A model generated the notes under the pieces. It made no database searches. It was not told where the DNA came from and saw only the letters and a program-made list of their open reading frames with translations. Below, piece after piece: positions 1 through 8,115 of a stretch of 33,153 nucleotides of DNA. Source of the stretch: Gemmatimonadales bacterium (GTDB taxonomy: Bacteria > Gemmatimonadota > Gemmatimonadetes > Gemmatimonadales > GWC2-71-9); the NCBI GenBank assembly GCA_025928645.1, contig JAICJD010000018.1, forward strand, positions 1 through 33,153, read 5' to 3'. The position numbers and the translations under genes are program-made. Each line of letters starts with the position of its first letter. Position 1 is the stretch's first letter.

Positions 1-1980
1 CAGCGCGAGCGCGCGGTCGCCGCCGAGCGCGCCCAGCGCGGTCACCGCGGCCTCGCGCACCTGCGCGGAGGTGTCGCGCGCCGCGTCGGCCAGCGCGGGC
101 TCAGCGACCGCGGCGGGAAAGGCGGCGAGCGCCTGCGCGGCCTCGGCCCGCGTCAGGAAATAGTCGGCCCCGCGCGCCGCGCGGGCGAGCGCCCGACCGG
201 CCAGCGAGTCCGAAGGTCGGGCCGCCAGGCGCGAGACGGCCCAGGCCCGCTGCCAGAGATGCGGGTGGCGCTCGAGCAGACGCGCCAGCCACGCCGTGGG
301 CTGATCGAAGTCGAGCGTCTTGAGCACGGCGTTCTCGTCGTCGAACGCCACCATCGTGGGCGCGCCGGGCAGGCTGTCGATGCGGACCGTCTGGTCCCGG
401 CGGTCGATGGTCACCCGGCGCACCACGTCGCCCGCCGCGGTGCCGACCCGGATCGCGATCGGGGCGCGGAACACGGTGGGGACGCTGAAGCGGAGGCCGG
501 TGCTGTCCGCGGTCGCCGTATCCACCTGGGTCTGGTGCACCGCGAGCGTGAGGGCGCGCGCCGCCGAATCGTAGCTCGACGTGACAGTGAACGCCGGATA
601 GCCCGCCTGGTAGATCCACTGCGACCAGAACCAGCCGAGGCTCTGTCCGGTCGCCGCGAGCACCGCCTGGCGCAGGTCGTCGCTCGTGGCGGTGCCGTAG
701 GCGTGGTCGGTCAGGTAGCGGCGGATCGACGCCCAGAACCCCTCCGGCCCGAGCAGGGTCTTGAGCATCTCGAGCACCAGCGCGCCCTTGGGGTACACGT
801 TGTTCGAGCTGTAGGTCGAGAGCGGCATCCGCCGCCGCGCGTCGAGGCCGAGGAACTGCTGGTACTCGTCGAGGTAGTAGTCCTGCTCCGCGTGCGCCCC
901 CAGCTTCGCGCCCCAGTACTGTCCGGGCATGAACTCCGCCATGCCCTCGTTGAGCCAGTAGTTGCCCCAGTTCTCCGCGGTGACGAGATCGCCGAACCAC
1001 TGGTGGGCCAGCTCATGCGGGATGAGCGACCGGCGGTACCAGGGCCGGTCGCGGTAGGCGCGCGGGCCCGGCAGCCAGTCCACCAGGGTCGTGGCGCTCA
1101 CGTTCTCCATGCCGCCGATGAAATCAGCGACGGTGACCTGGGCGTACTTGTTCCACGGGTAGGGCACGCCGGTGAGCCGGCTGTAGGTCTCCATCACGTC
1201 GGGCGTCATGCCGAACAGCGGCCGCGCCAGGGCGCTGTCCTCGCGGTAGACGTAGTAGTCCACCGGGACGGTGCGCCAACGGTCGGCGATCCTCACGAAC
1301 GGCGCGGCGGCGAGCGAGATGAGGTAGGTCGAGGCCGGCTTGTCCTGGCGCCACGTGACGGTGTGCTGCCGCCCGGGCGCCGGCCGGTCGCTCACCAGCC
1401 GGCCGTTGGAGACGACCGTGAGCGCGGCGGGCACCGTCGCCGCAAGCTCCCACGTGGCCTTGTCGGCGGGGCCGCCCCACGTCGGCAGCCAGCGCGGGTT
1501 CCCGTCGGTCCCGCCGCCGGTATACACCTGCTGCGGGCGGTGCGGGCGGCCGTCGTCGGTGAAGAAGTAGAGGCCCTGCCCCTGCCGGATGTTGCCGTGG
1601 TAGTCCACCGTGAAGCGCACGGTGTCGCCGTAGCGCGCGGGGCGCGCGAGCCGCACCACGAGCGAGTCGTTGGGCCGGCCGAACCCGCGCGACGGGGTGA
1701 CGCTCCGGACGACCAGCATCTTGCCCATGTCGAGCACCACCGAATCCACCCGCGGGCGGCGCGCCACGAGCGTGGTGGCGACCCGGGCGTCGAACGTGAT
1801 CGAGTCCCAGTCGAAGTTGCGGATCTCGATGCGCTGGTGAATGAGGTCGTAGTCGTGCGAGGGCGTGAAGCCGCCGTTGACGACGCGCTCGAGGTTGGTC
1901 TGCGCGGCGAGCGGCGCGCCGGCGGCGAAGCCCGCGAGGATGCCCGGGACGGCGACGCGAAGCACGCGCAGCGAACGCAT
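1..1980 (-). CDS. Secreted M1-family zinc aminopeptidase with C-terminal HEAT-like repeats (3' end outside window)
   Basis: Likely a zinc-dependent aminopeptidase trimming N-terminal residues from peptides outside the cytoplasm. The visible 660 codons start at ATG 1978-1980 with a signal peptide ending near ALAAQ-like residues GAPLAAQ (about residue 27). The M1 exopeptidase motif GGMEN lies at residues 289-293 and the zinc site HELAHQW at 322-328, followed by NEGMAEF carrying the third zinc ligand. The last 80 or so visible residues are Ala/Leu-rich helical repeats resembling HEAT repeats, and the frame is still open at base 1, so the protein is partial here. A TACATT box 6 nt before ATG suggests a leaderless transcript. 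It is divergent from the chromate operon. Family assignment is firm; the substrate is unknown. Confidence 0.93.
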   Translation of the reverse strand, partial: MRSLRVLRVAVPGILAGFAAGAPLAAQTNLERVVNGGFTPSHDYDLIHQRIEIRNFDWDSITFDARVATTLVARRPRVDSVVLDMGKMLVVRSVTPSRGFGRPNDSLVVRLARPARYGDTVRFTVDYHGNIRQGQGLYFFTDDGRPHRPQQVYTGGGTDGNPRWLPTWGGPADKATWELAATVPAALTVVSNGRLVSDRPAPGRQHTVTWRQDKPASTYLISLAAAPFVRIADRWRTVPVDYYVYREDSALARPLFGMTPDVMETYSRLTGVPYPWNKYAQVTVADFIGGMENVSATTLVDWLPGPRAYRDRPWYRRSLIPHELAHQWFGDLVTAENWGNYWLNEGMAEFMPGQYWGAKLGAHAEQDYYLDEYQQFLGLDARRRMPLSTYSSNNVYPKGALVLEMLKTLLGPEGFWASIRRYLTDHAYGTATSDDLRQAVLAATGQSLGWFWSQWIYQAGYPAFTVTSSYDSAARALTLAVHQTQVDTATADSTGLRFSVPTVFRAPIAIRVGTAAGDVVRRVTIDRRDQTVRIDSLPGAPTMVAFDDENAVLKTLDFDQPTAWLARLLERHPHLWQRAWAVSRLAARPSDSLAGRALARAARGADYFLTRAEAAQALAAFPAAVAEPALADAARDTSAQVREAAVTALGALGGDRALAL

Positions 1981-1986
1981 GCGCGG

Positions 1987-1992
1987 AATGTA
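1987..1992 (-). promoter_or_regulatory. Candidate -10 box (TACATT) of the M1 peptidase gene
   Basis: On the minus strand TACATT ends 6 nt before the ATG at 1980. This spacing places transcription start at or next to the start codon, so the mRNA would be leaderless. No clear -35 hexamer is visible. Three other genes in the window show the same TANNNT-to-ATG arrangement, which raises confidence modestly. Confidence 0.4.
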
Positions 1993-2343
1993 ATGGGCCG
2001 ATGGACTCGTCATTCCGCTCGCCGTTCCCTCCGTAGCCGGACGCAACGTCTTCGCGGAAGGTCCCCGCGGCTTGCGGCTTCAGGTTGACGACCTCCGGAT
2101 GGGCCTCCTCAGGCGCCGGTCGTCACGTTATCTGGTCGGCAGGGGCGGCGGGAGGCCCTGGCGGCGCTTCTCCGTTCCCTGCCCCTTGTTCGTCGTTCGT
2201 CCTCCGGCGCCCTTCTCGCGCGCGATGTGCGTCCGCAATATGCGTCGGGCCGGGCCGATGTCGAAACGGCGCCTGCCGCCCGAGCGATGGCGCCCCTGCC
2301 TGGGGTATGGGCGAGCCGCGTGCCGGGCCGGCTTGCGTTGCTT

Positions 2344-2357
2344 GTAACCGTGGTTAC
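2344..2357. promoter_or_regulatory. Perfect inverted repeat GTAACC-GT-GGTTAC in the candidate chromate-operon promoter
   Basis: Two 6-bp arms are exact reverse complements separated by 2 bp, ending 10 nt before the ATG of the first chrB gene. The dyad sits between a possible -35 (TTGCGT, 2333-2338) and a possible -10 (TACCTT, 2355-2360), with 16 bp between them, and it overlaps the -10. That is a typical operator position. ChrB proteins are known chromate-responsive regulators of chrA, so autoregulation through this site is the simplest reading. This is inferred from position only. Confidence 0.45.
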
Positions 2358-2367
2358 CTTGGGTGGC

Positions 2368-2925
2368 ATGCCGCCGACGCCCTGGATCCTGCTCTCCTCA
2401 CGGCTCCCTCGGGAGCCCAGCCGGCTCCGGCTGGGCATCTGGCGCCGGCTCAAGCGGCTCGGCGCCGTGCTCGTGCACGATGCCGTCTGGATGCTGCCGG
2501 CCGATGCCAAGACGCGGGAGGCGTTCGAGTGGCTGGCGGAGGAGATCGACGAGCAGGGCGGCACGGCATGGGTCTGGGAGGCGGCCGGCCTGTCGTCGGG
2601 TCAGGACCGCGAGGCCGTCGAGCTGTTCCGCCGTGAAGCGAGCGCCCGGTATGCCGAGATCGGCGCGGCCGCCCGGGCCATCCGGGGCACGATGACCCGA
2701 GGGCGGCCCGGCGGCCGGCGGCGGCCCTCCCCATCGGCCCTGTCCCACGCCGAGCGGCAGCTTCGGGGGCTCGAGCGCGCCCTGCGGCTGGAGCGCCGCC
2801 GCGACTACTTCCGGGCCGAAGGCCGCGCCGAGGCGGGCACCCTGGTGAGGGAGGCGCTCGCCGCGGTCGAAGCCTTGGCGTCAATGCCGGCCGGGGAAGG
2901 AGCTCGTCGTGCTTTGGGTGACTAG
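2368..2925 (+). CDS. chrB: Chromate resistance regulator, ChrB N-terminal domain protein
   Basis: 185-residue protein matching the N-terminal half of ChrB: WILLSSRLPREPSRLRLGIW at residues 5-24, then a GAVLVHDAVWMLPA segment typical of the family and a Lys/Arg-rich helical tail. ChrB senses chromate and controls chrA expression in known systems. In classical ChrB this domain is fused to a C-terminal domain; here the frame stops at TAG 2923-2925 and the C-terminal domain is the next gene, overlapping by 17 nt. ATG 2368 was chosen over upstream in-frame starts because homology begins there and a promoter-like box with dyad lies just before it. First gene of a six-gene operon. Whether the split is ancestral or recent cannot be told from one sequence. 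Confidence 0.85.
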   Translation: MPPTPWILLSSRLPREPSRLRLGIWRRLKRLGAVLVHDAVWMLPADAKTREAFEWLAEEIDEQGGTAWVWEAAGLSSGQDREAVELFRREASARYAEIGAAARAIRGTMTRGRPGGRRRPSPSALSHAERQLRGLERALRLERRRDYFRAEGRAEAGTLVREALAAVEALASMPAGEGARRALGD

Positions 2926-3328
2926 ACCGCATCCACACATCGACCGGACGGCGTGCGCCTGGCTGATCCGGCGTTTCGTCGATCCGGAGGCGACCTTCGC
3001 CTTCGCACCCGACCCCGACGGGGCCCGGGCGCTCGGCGGCACGCCGTTCGACATGCGCGGCGTCGAGCTCGGGCACCACGAGGGCCGCTGCTCCTTCGAG
3101 TCCATCCTTCTCAAGCACGGCCTCACAGATCCGGCGCTGCACGAAATCGCGGCCATGGTGCACGACGCCGATCTCGACGACGAGAAGTTCCGCTCCCCCG
3201 AAGCCCCTGGACTGGACGTGATCGTCCGCGGGCTCGGTCTCGTCGTCCAGGACGACCACGAGCTGCTCGGCTTCACTCATCGGGTGTACGACGGGCTGTA
3301 CGCATGGCTCGGACAAACACCGCAGTGA
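2909..3328 (+). CDS. ChrB C-terminal domain protein (stand-alone)
   Basis: 139 residues from GTG 2909. It matches the ChrB C-terminal domain from its first residues: WVTRPHPHIDRTACAWLIRR at 3-22, then FDMRGVELGHHEGRCSFE, then HEIAAMVHDADLDDEKF, the conserved His/Asp/Glu-rich stretch. It has its own Shine-Dalgarno, GGAAGGAG at 2894-2901, 7 nt before GTG, inside the end of the upstream chrB gene. This argues for a genuine separate gene rather than a sequencing frameshift. It probably acts with the N-terminal domain protein in chromate sensing or handling. Stand-alone copies of this domain are known in other bacteria. The 3' end overlaps chrA. Confidence 0.85.
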   Translation: MLWVTRPHPHIDRTACAWLIRRFVDPEATFAFAPDPDGARALGGTPFDMRGVELGHHEGRCSFESILLKHGLTDPALHEIAAMVHDADLDDEKFRSPEAPGLDVIVRGLGLVVQDDHELLGFTHRVYDGLYAWLGQTPQ

Positions 3329-4494
3329 CCGGGCGCAGCGGTCCTCCCGCGAGCGTGCCCCTCGCCGCGCTCACCTCCTATTTTCTGCGGCTCGGCACGT
3401 TCGGGTTCGGGGGGCCGATCGCCCTGACCGCGGCCATGCATCGCGACCTGGTTCAGGAGCGCCGATGGGTGACGGCGCAGGAGTACAGCGAGGGACTGGC
3501 ACTGGCGCAGCTCGCGCCCGGGCCGCTGGCCGCGCAGCTGGCCGTCTATCTCGGCTGGGCGCGACGAGGCGTGCTCGGCGCGACCCTGGCGGGGGTGGCG
3601 TTCGTCGGACCGTCGTTTCTCATGGTCACGGTGCTCTCGGTGTTCTATCTCCGGTTCGGCGAGCTCGGGTGGATTCAGGGCGCCTTTTACGGGATCGGCG
3701 CGGCGGTCATCGCCATCGTGGCCCGCGGCGCCGGCAAGCTGCTCGGCTCCAGCGTGGGCCGCGATCCCCTGCTCCGGGGCGTCGTGCTGGTGAACGCCCT
3801 CGTCGTCGCCTGGACGGAGGCGGAAATCCTGTGGGTGTTCGCGCTGAGCGGCGGGGTGGTGCTGGCCTGGCGAGTGGTGCGCGAGCGCGCCCCGGCCCGG
3901 GGGGCCACGGTTGCGTCCGTAGTCCCGCTATGGCTGGTGACGGGCCTGCACGGCCCCGCCTCCGATGCGATGCTGGCGCGCATCCTGGGCTACTTCGCCA
4001 AGGCCGCGGTGGTGGTGTTCGGCAGCGGGCTGGCCGTGGTGCCGTTCCTGCACGGGGGCGTGGTCGGCGACTACGCGTGGCTGAGCGAGCGCCAGTTTCT
4101 CGACGCAGTCGCGGTCTCGATGATCACGCCGGGACCCGTGGTCATCACGGTGGCGTTCATCGGCTACCTCGTCGCCGGACCGCTCGGCGGCCTGCTCGCC
4201 GCGTTCGGCATGTTCCTGCCGACCTACCTGGCCGTGGTCCTGGCCGCCCCGTCGTTTCATCGGCTGACCGCCAACCGCCACCTCAAGGCGGCGGTGGACG
4301 GGGTGACCGCCGCCGCGACCGGCGCCATCGCGGGGGCGGTCGTGGTGCTCGGACGTCGGGCGATCACCGACGCCGAGACGGGCGCGATCGCGCTGGCCAC
4401 CCTGCTGGTGCTCCTCCGCGTGCGGCGGGTACCGGAGCCCCTGGTGATCATCGCCGCGGGCGCTGTCGGCGTCGCGCTGACGCAGCTCGGCTGA
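3304..4494 (+). CDS. chrA: Chromate efflux transporter, long-chain two-domain ChrA
   Basis: Inner-membrane transporter of the CHR family that exports chromate. The 396-residue length and two homologous hydrophobic halves fit the long-chain class. The first half starts with FLRLGTFGFGGPIALTAAMH near residue 27 and contains LAQLAPGPLAAQLAVYLG. The second starts with YFAKAAVVVFGSGLAVVPFL and contains SMITPGPVVITVAFIGYL; the paired PGP motifs are family hallmarks. Several transmembrane helices are evident in each half. I used ATG 3304, which overlaps the preceding gene by 25 nt. GTG 3325, giving a GTGA overlap with that gene's stop, is an equally plausible start and would remove 7 residues. Function is well supported by the adjacent chrB genes. 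Confidence 0.93.
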   Translation: MARTNTAVTGRSGPPASVPLAALTSYFLRLGTFGFGGPIALTAAMHRDLVQERRWVTAQEYSEGLALAQLAPGPLAAQLAVYLGWARRGVLGATLAGVAFVGPSFLMVTVLSVFYLRFGELGWIQGAFYGIGAAVIAIVARGAGKLLGSSVGRDPLLRGVVLVNALVVAWTEAEILWVFALSGGVVLAWRVVRERAPARGATVASVVPLWLVTGLHGPASDAMLARILGYFAKAAVVVFGSGLAVVPFLHGGVVGDYAWLSERQFLDAVAVSMITPGPVVITVAFIGYLVAGPLGGLLAAFGMFLPTYLAVVLAAPSFHRLTANRHLKAAVDGVTAAATGAIAGAVVVLGRRAITDAETGAIALATLLVLLRVRRVPEPLVIIAAGAVGVALTQLG

Positions 4495-4531
4495 CCGGGC
4501 GGAACCGCCGGACGAGGAAAGGACGGCGCGC

Positions 4532-5533
4532 ATGGCACAGGGCACGCTCGTGGTCTCTCGCGGCGAGGTGGCGCGCGCGCTGACCACGCCGGAGTGCATC
4601 GAGGCCGTGGAGCGCGCGTTCCTTCGCCACGGCCGGGGGGAGACCATCCCGCCCGGCGTTCTCGGTACGCACGTCGAGGGCGGCGGCTTTCATGTGAAGT
4701 CGGCCGGCCTCCCGGACGCCATCGGAGGCCGCCCGGTGTTCGCGGCCAAGGTGAACGCCAACTTTCCCGGCAACCCGGACCGAAACGGCCTTGCCACCAT
4801 TCAAGGCGTGATTGCGCTGTTCGATGCCTCGGACGGGCGCCTGCTGGCGCTGCTCGACTCCGGCGAGATCACGAGCCTCCGCACGGCCGCGGCCACCGCC
4901 GTGGCGGCGAGGTATCTGGCGCCGGACGCCGCGCGGGTGACGATCTGCGGCTGCGGGGAGCAGGCCAGATACCAGCTCCGCGCCCTGGCGTGCGTTCGTT
5001 CCCTGGAATCCGTGAGGTCGCTCGACTCGAACGCGGAGCGGTCGCGCCGGTTCGCCGCCGAGATGACGGCAGAGCTGGCGCTCGACGTCGTGGCCATCCG
5101 CGATCCGGCCGAGGCCGCGCGCGAAACCACGATCTGGGTGACCTGCACGCCCGCGCGCCGCTGGCTCCTGGGCCGCGAGCACGTAGCCCCCGGTGCCTTC
5201 GTGGCCGCGGTCGGCGCGGACCACCCCGACAAGCAGGAGATCGAGCCCGAGCTGCTCGCCGCCGGCGCTGTGGTGGCGGATGTCCTCGATCAGTGCGTCG
5301 CCATGGGCGACCTGCACCACGCGATCGACGCGGGCCTCATGGGCCGCGAGCAGGTCCGCGCCGAGCTGGCGGAAGTGGTGGCGGGACACAAGCCCGGCCG
5401 GCTCGACGCCGCCGAGATTGTCGTATTCGACAGCACGGGCACGGCGCTCGAGGACGTGGCCGCCGCGGCGGTGGTCTATGAGAAGGCGATGGTGAAGGGC
5501 GTCGGCCTCAGCGTTCGGCTGGGCGCGGCGTGA
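4532..5533 (+). CDS. Ornithine cyclodeaminase / mu-crystallin family NAD(P)-dependent dehydrogenase
   Basis: 333-residue cytoplasmic enzyme of the OCD/mu-crystallin family, whose members act on amino or imino acids (ornithine cyclodeaminase, alanine dehydrogenase, ketimine reductase). Conserved features are AAKVNANFPGN with the substrate-binding Lys (K73), SGEITSLRTAAATAVAARYL at 110-129, the dinucleotide loop GCGEQA starting at G140, GADHPDKQEIEPELL with the catalytic-type Asp, and STGTALEDVAAAAVVYEKA near the end. A strong ribosome site, GAGGAAAGG at 4514-4522, precedes ATG 4532. It lies 37 nt after chrA and overlaps the M20 peptidase by GTGA. The exact substrate cannot be read from sequence, and its link with chromate resistance is unexplained. 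Confidence 0.88.
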   Translation: MAQGTLVVSRGEVARALTTPECIEAVERAFLRHGRGETIPPGVLGTHVEGGGFHVKSAGLPDAIGGRPVFAAKVNANFPGNPDRNGLATIQGVIALFDASDGRLLALLDSGEITSLRTAAATAVAARYLAPDAARVTICGCGEQARYQLRALACVRSLESVRSLDSNAERSRRFAAEMTAELALDVVAIRDPAEAARETTIWVTCTPARRWLLGREHVAPGAFVAAVGADHPDKQEIEPELLAAGAVVADVLDQCVAMGDLHHAIDAGLMGREQVRAELAEVVAGHKPGRLDAAEIVVFDSTGTALEDVAAAAVVYEKAMVKGVGLSVRLGAA

Positions 5534-6957
5534 GGGCGACTCCAGCCCTGGGCCCGGAGGCAGCGGCCCCGGCCGGGGACGGGCCGCTCGCCTGGCTGGC
5601 CCGCCACGAGACGGTCGTCCTGGCCCGACTGAACGAGTTCCTCGCCATTCCCAGCGTGAGCACCAGGGCCGAGCACCGGGCGGACGTGGCGAGGTGTGCC
5701 GCGTGGCTCGCGGCGGAGCTCCGGCGGATCGGGCTCACGGCCGAGTGCCTCGCGACGCCCGGGCATCCGGTCGTGCTGGCCGAGTGGCGCGGCGCTCCGC
5801 GCGATGTGCCCACGGTGCTGATCTACGGGCACTACGACGTCCAGCCGCCGGAGCCGCTCGGGCCGTGGGCGTCGCCGCCGTTCACGGGCACGGTGCGGGA
5901 CGGCCGGCTGTATGCCCGTGGCGCGGCCGACGACAAGGGCCAGCTCTGGGTCCACGTCGCCGCACTCGAGGCGTGTCTGGCGGCGCGCGGCGCGCTGCCG
6001 GTCAATGTCGTGATGCTGGTCGAGGGAGAGGAGGAGGTCGGGAGCCCGAGCCTGGCCGGCGTGGTCGCGGCCGAACGCGCGCGGCTCGCGTGCGACTACA
6101 TCGTCATCTCGGACACGGTGATGCTCTCGCCCGAGGTACCGAACATTCTCGGGTCCATGCGCGGGCTGGCGTACTTCGAGCTCACGGCACGCTCGGCGGC
6201 GACCGATCTCCACTCGGGCCAGTACGGGGGCGTGGTGGCGAACGCGGCGGCCGGCCTGGCTCGCGCCGTGGCCTCGCTGGTGGACCCTGGCGGGCGGGTC
6301 GCGATCCCGGGCTTCTACGATGACGTCCGGGAGCCATCGCCGGCACGGCGCGAGGAGCTGGCCCGATTCCCGTTCGAGGAGGAACGCTTCGCCTCCGACA
6401 GCGGGATCGACGTCCTGATCGGGGAGGAGGGCTATACGGCACTGGAGCGGCTCTGGCTCCGGCCGACCTGCGAGGTGAACGGCATCTTCGGCGGGTACAT
6501 TGGCGAAGGGGCCAAGACGGTGATTCCGTCGGCCGCGGCGGCCAAGGTGAGCTTTCGCCTGGTGCCGGACCAAACCCCCGAGAGAGTCGAGCGCCTGCTC
6601 CTGACGCATCTCGCGAGCCTCGCGCTGCCCGGGGTGCGGATCGACCTCCGCCGACTCAGCGGCAGTCTGCCCTGGCGGACGCGCGGCAACACGGCCGGCC
6701 TGGCAGCCGCCCGACGCGCGCTTCGGACCGCATTCGCCGGCGACCCGGTCGGCGGCGGGACCGGCGGCACCATCCCGATCGTCCCGGAGCTCGCGCGGTC
6801 CTTCGACGCCGAGATTCTCCTCATCGGGTTCGGGCTGCCGGGCGAGAACGCCCACGCGCCGAACGAATGGCTCGATCTCGAGACCTTCCGGCGCGGGGCT
6901 CGGGCGGTGGTTGCGCTGTACGAGGAGCTGGGGTCCCGTACCGGACGGGAATCGTGA
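5530..6957 (+). CDS. M20-family dipeptidase/carboxypeptidase (ArgE/DapE/carnosinase type)
   Basis: 475-residue di-zinc peptidase. Metal-site motifs are visible in order: YGHYDVQP with H101 and D103, ARGAADDKG with the bridging Asp at 134, EGEEEVGS with the general-base Glu at about 167-168, DLHSGQYGG opening the dimerisation lid domain, and the final HAPNEW histidine. This order and length fit the dipeptidase/carnosinase branch of M20. No signal peptide is visible, so it is probably cytoplasmic. The GTG start at 5530 overlaps the preceding stop as GTGA, and its own end overlaps the next gene in the same way, so the trio is translationally coupled. Likely substrate is a dipeptide or N-acyl amino acid, possibly feeding the upstream OCD-type enzyme; that link is inference. 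Confidence 0.92.
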   Translation: MRATPALGPEAAAPAGDGPLAWLARHETVVLARLNEFLAIPSVSTRAEHRADVARCAAWLAAELRRIGLTAECLATPGHPVVLAEWRGAPRDVPTVLIYGHYDVQPPEPLGPWASPPFTGTVRDGRLYARGAADDKGQLWVHVAALEACLAARGALPVNVVMLVEGEEEVGSPSLAGVVAAERARLACDYIVISDTVMLSPEVPNILGSMRGLAYFELTARSAATDLHSGQYGGVVANAAAGLARAVASLVDPGGRVAIPGFYDDVREPSPARREELARFPFEEERFASDSGIDVLIGEEGYTALERLWLRPTCEVNGIFGGYIGEGAKTVIPSAAAAKVSFRLVPDQTPERVERLLLTHLASLALPGVRIDLRRLSGSLPWRTRGNTAGLAAARRALRTAFAGDPVGGGTGGTIPIVPELARSFDAEILLIGFGLPGENAHAPNEWLDLETFRRGARAVVALYEELGSRTGRES

Positions 6958-8054
6958 CAGCCGCCCACGGCTTCGCCCGCCCTCCAAGGATCGGCCGGGC
7001 GCTGCTCACGGCCGTGCTCCTTGCCGCGTGCGCCCCCCTGGCCAAGCCTTCCTGCGCGGCGTGTTCTGGTCGGGTCGCCGCGCTGGTACACGCCTGGGCT
7101 GCCGCGGCGGCGCCGGCCGGCGTCGAGACCGCTTCGCCGCTCGCGAAATGGCGCATCGTCGCCGACGTTCCCCTTCCCGGTCCGCCCGCGCGCTTCGACT
7201 ATCAGAGTTTCGACACGACGACGGGGTGGCTCTGGATCGCCCATATGGGAGCAGGCGAGGTCCTCGCCTTCGACGTGAGGGCTCGCCGGGTGACCGCCCG
7301 GGTGCCGAATATGCCGGGGGTGACGGGCATACGCGTCGTGCCGAGCCTGCGGCGGGTATTCGCGTCGCTCAGCGGAGACCATGCGGTCGCGGTGCTCGAC
7401 AGCCGTAACGGGCAGGTCACCGCGCGAGTGCCCGGGGGCCGGTTTCCCGACGGGGTGGCGTACGCGCCTCAGGCTCACAAGCTGTACGTGTCGGACGAGC
7501 GTGGCGGACAGGAGCTCGTCATCGATGTGCCCTCGTCCTCGGCCCGCCGGGCCATCCGACTCGGCGGCGAGGCGGGGAACACCCAATACGACGCCGTGAC
7601 GGCTCGGGTGTGGGTGGCGGTGCAGACGCGCGAAGAGCTTGCCGCGATCGATCCGCTCGCCGACTCGGTGGTCGCGCGCGTGCCCACGCCGGGGATCCGG
7701 CGTCCGCACGGGATTCTCGTGGACGCCGACCACCGTTTCATTTACGTGGCGGGCGAGGAGAACGCCCGCCTAGGCATCCTCGACCTGCGCACGATGCGGA
7801 TCGTTCGAACGTATGCGGTGGGAGGTGAGCCGGACGTGCTGGCCATGGATCCAGGGCGGCGGCGCCTGTTCGTCGCGGCCGAATCAGGCGTGATCTCGGC
7901 GTTCGTCGCGCGTGGCGATTCGCTCGTGCCTTTGCCGCGGTACGAGGTCCCTCATGGTCATTCCGTCGCGGTGGACCCGACCACCCACCTGGTGTACGTG
8001 CCGCTCGAGAATGTGAAGGGGAAGCCCGTGCTCCGGATTCTCCGCCTGGAATAA
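6954..8054 (+). CDS. YncE-like beta-propeller lipoprotein
   Basis: 366 residues from GTG 6954, which overlaps the M20 stop as GTGA. The N-terminus has an export signal with a lipobox LAAC, lipidated Cys at 26, so it is probably anchored facing the periplasm. The rest is a series of about 40-residue beta-blades typical of YncE/SMP-30-like propellers, with recurring phrases such as GWLWIAHMGAGEVLAFDVRA, RVFASLSGDHAVAVLDSRNG, KLYVSDERGG, RFIYVAGEENARLGILDLRT and HLVYVPLENVKG. Such folds serve as binding or scaffolding domains; no catalytic residues are evident. It is the last gene of the operon beginning with chrB. Its role there is unknown. Confidence 0.8.
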   Translation: MTAAHGFARPPRIGRALLTAVLLAACAPLAKPSCAACSGRVAALVHAWAAAAAPAGVETASPLAKWRIVADVPLPGPPARFDYQSFDTTTGWLWIAHMGAGEVLAFDVRARRVTARVPNMPGVTGIRVVPSLRRVFASLSGDHAVAVLDSRNGQVTARVPGGRFPDGVAYAPQAHKLYVSDERGGQELVIDVPSSSARRAIRLGGEAGNTQYDAVTARVWVAVQTREELAAIDPLADSVVARVPTPGIRRPHGILVDADHRFIYVAGEENARLGILDLRTMRIVRTYAVGGEPDVLAMDPGRRRLFVAAESGVISAFVARGDSLVPLPRYEVPHGHSVAVDPTTHLVYVPLENVKGKPVLRILRLE

Positions 8055-8115
8055 GATCCGCCGGCCCCCGAGCATCTCGATGCAGAGTGACGCGCCCATC
8101 AGATCGCCCGCCTCC

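Larger units (their letters stand above)
1981..2367. other. Divergent intergenic region between the M1 peptidase and the chromate operon
   Basis: About 390 nt with no supportable gene. Open frames here carry no recognisable motif and are explained by high GC. It contains the candidate leaderless promoter of the peptidase at its left end and the candidate chrB promoter with a dyad (2344-2357) at its right end. The middle, about 2010-2330, shows nothing I can assign. Confidence 0.6.

Noticed and set aside
259-2088. A 609-codon plus-strand open frame
   Set aside because: Antisense to the M1 peptidase with its GGMEN and HELAHQW motifs; the composition is typical of an antisense shadow.
2010-2330. 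Possible small gene in the gap between the M1 peptidase and chrB
   Set aside because: The open frames there have no ribosome site, no motif and shadow-like composition.
8072-8083. Small palindrome GCATC-TC-GATGC between convergent genes
   Set aside because: A 5-bp stem with a 2-nt loop and no T-run is too weak to call a terminator.
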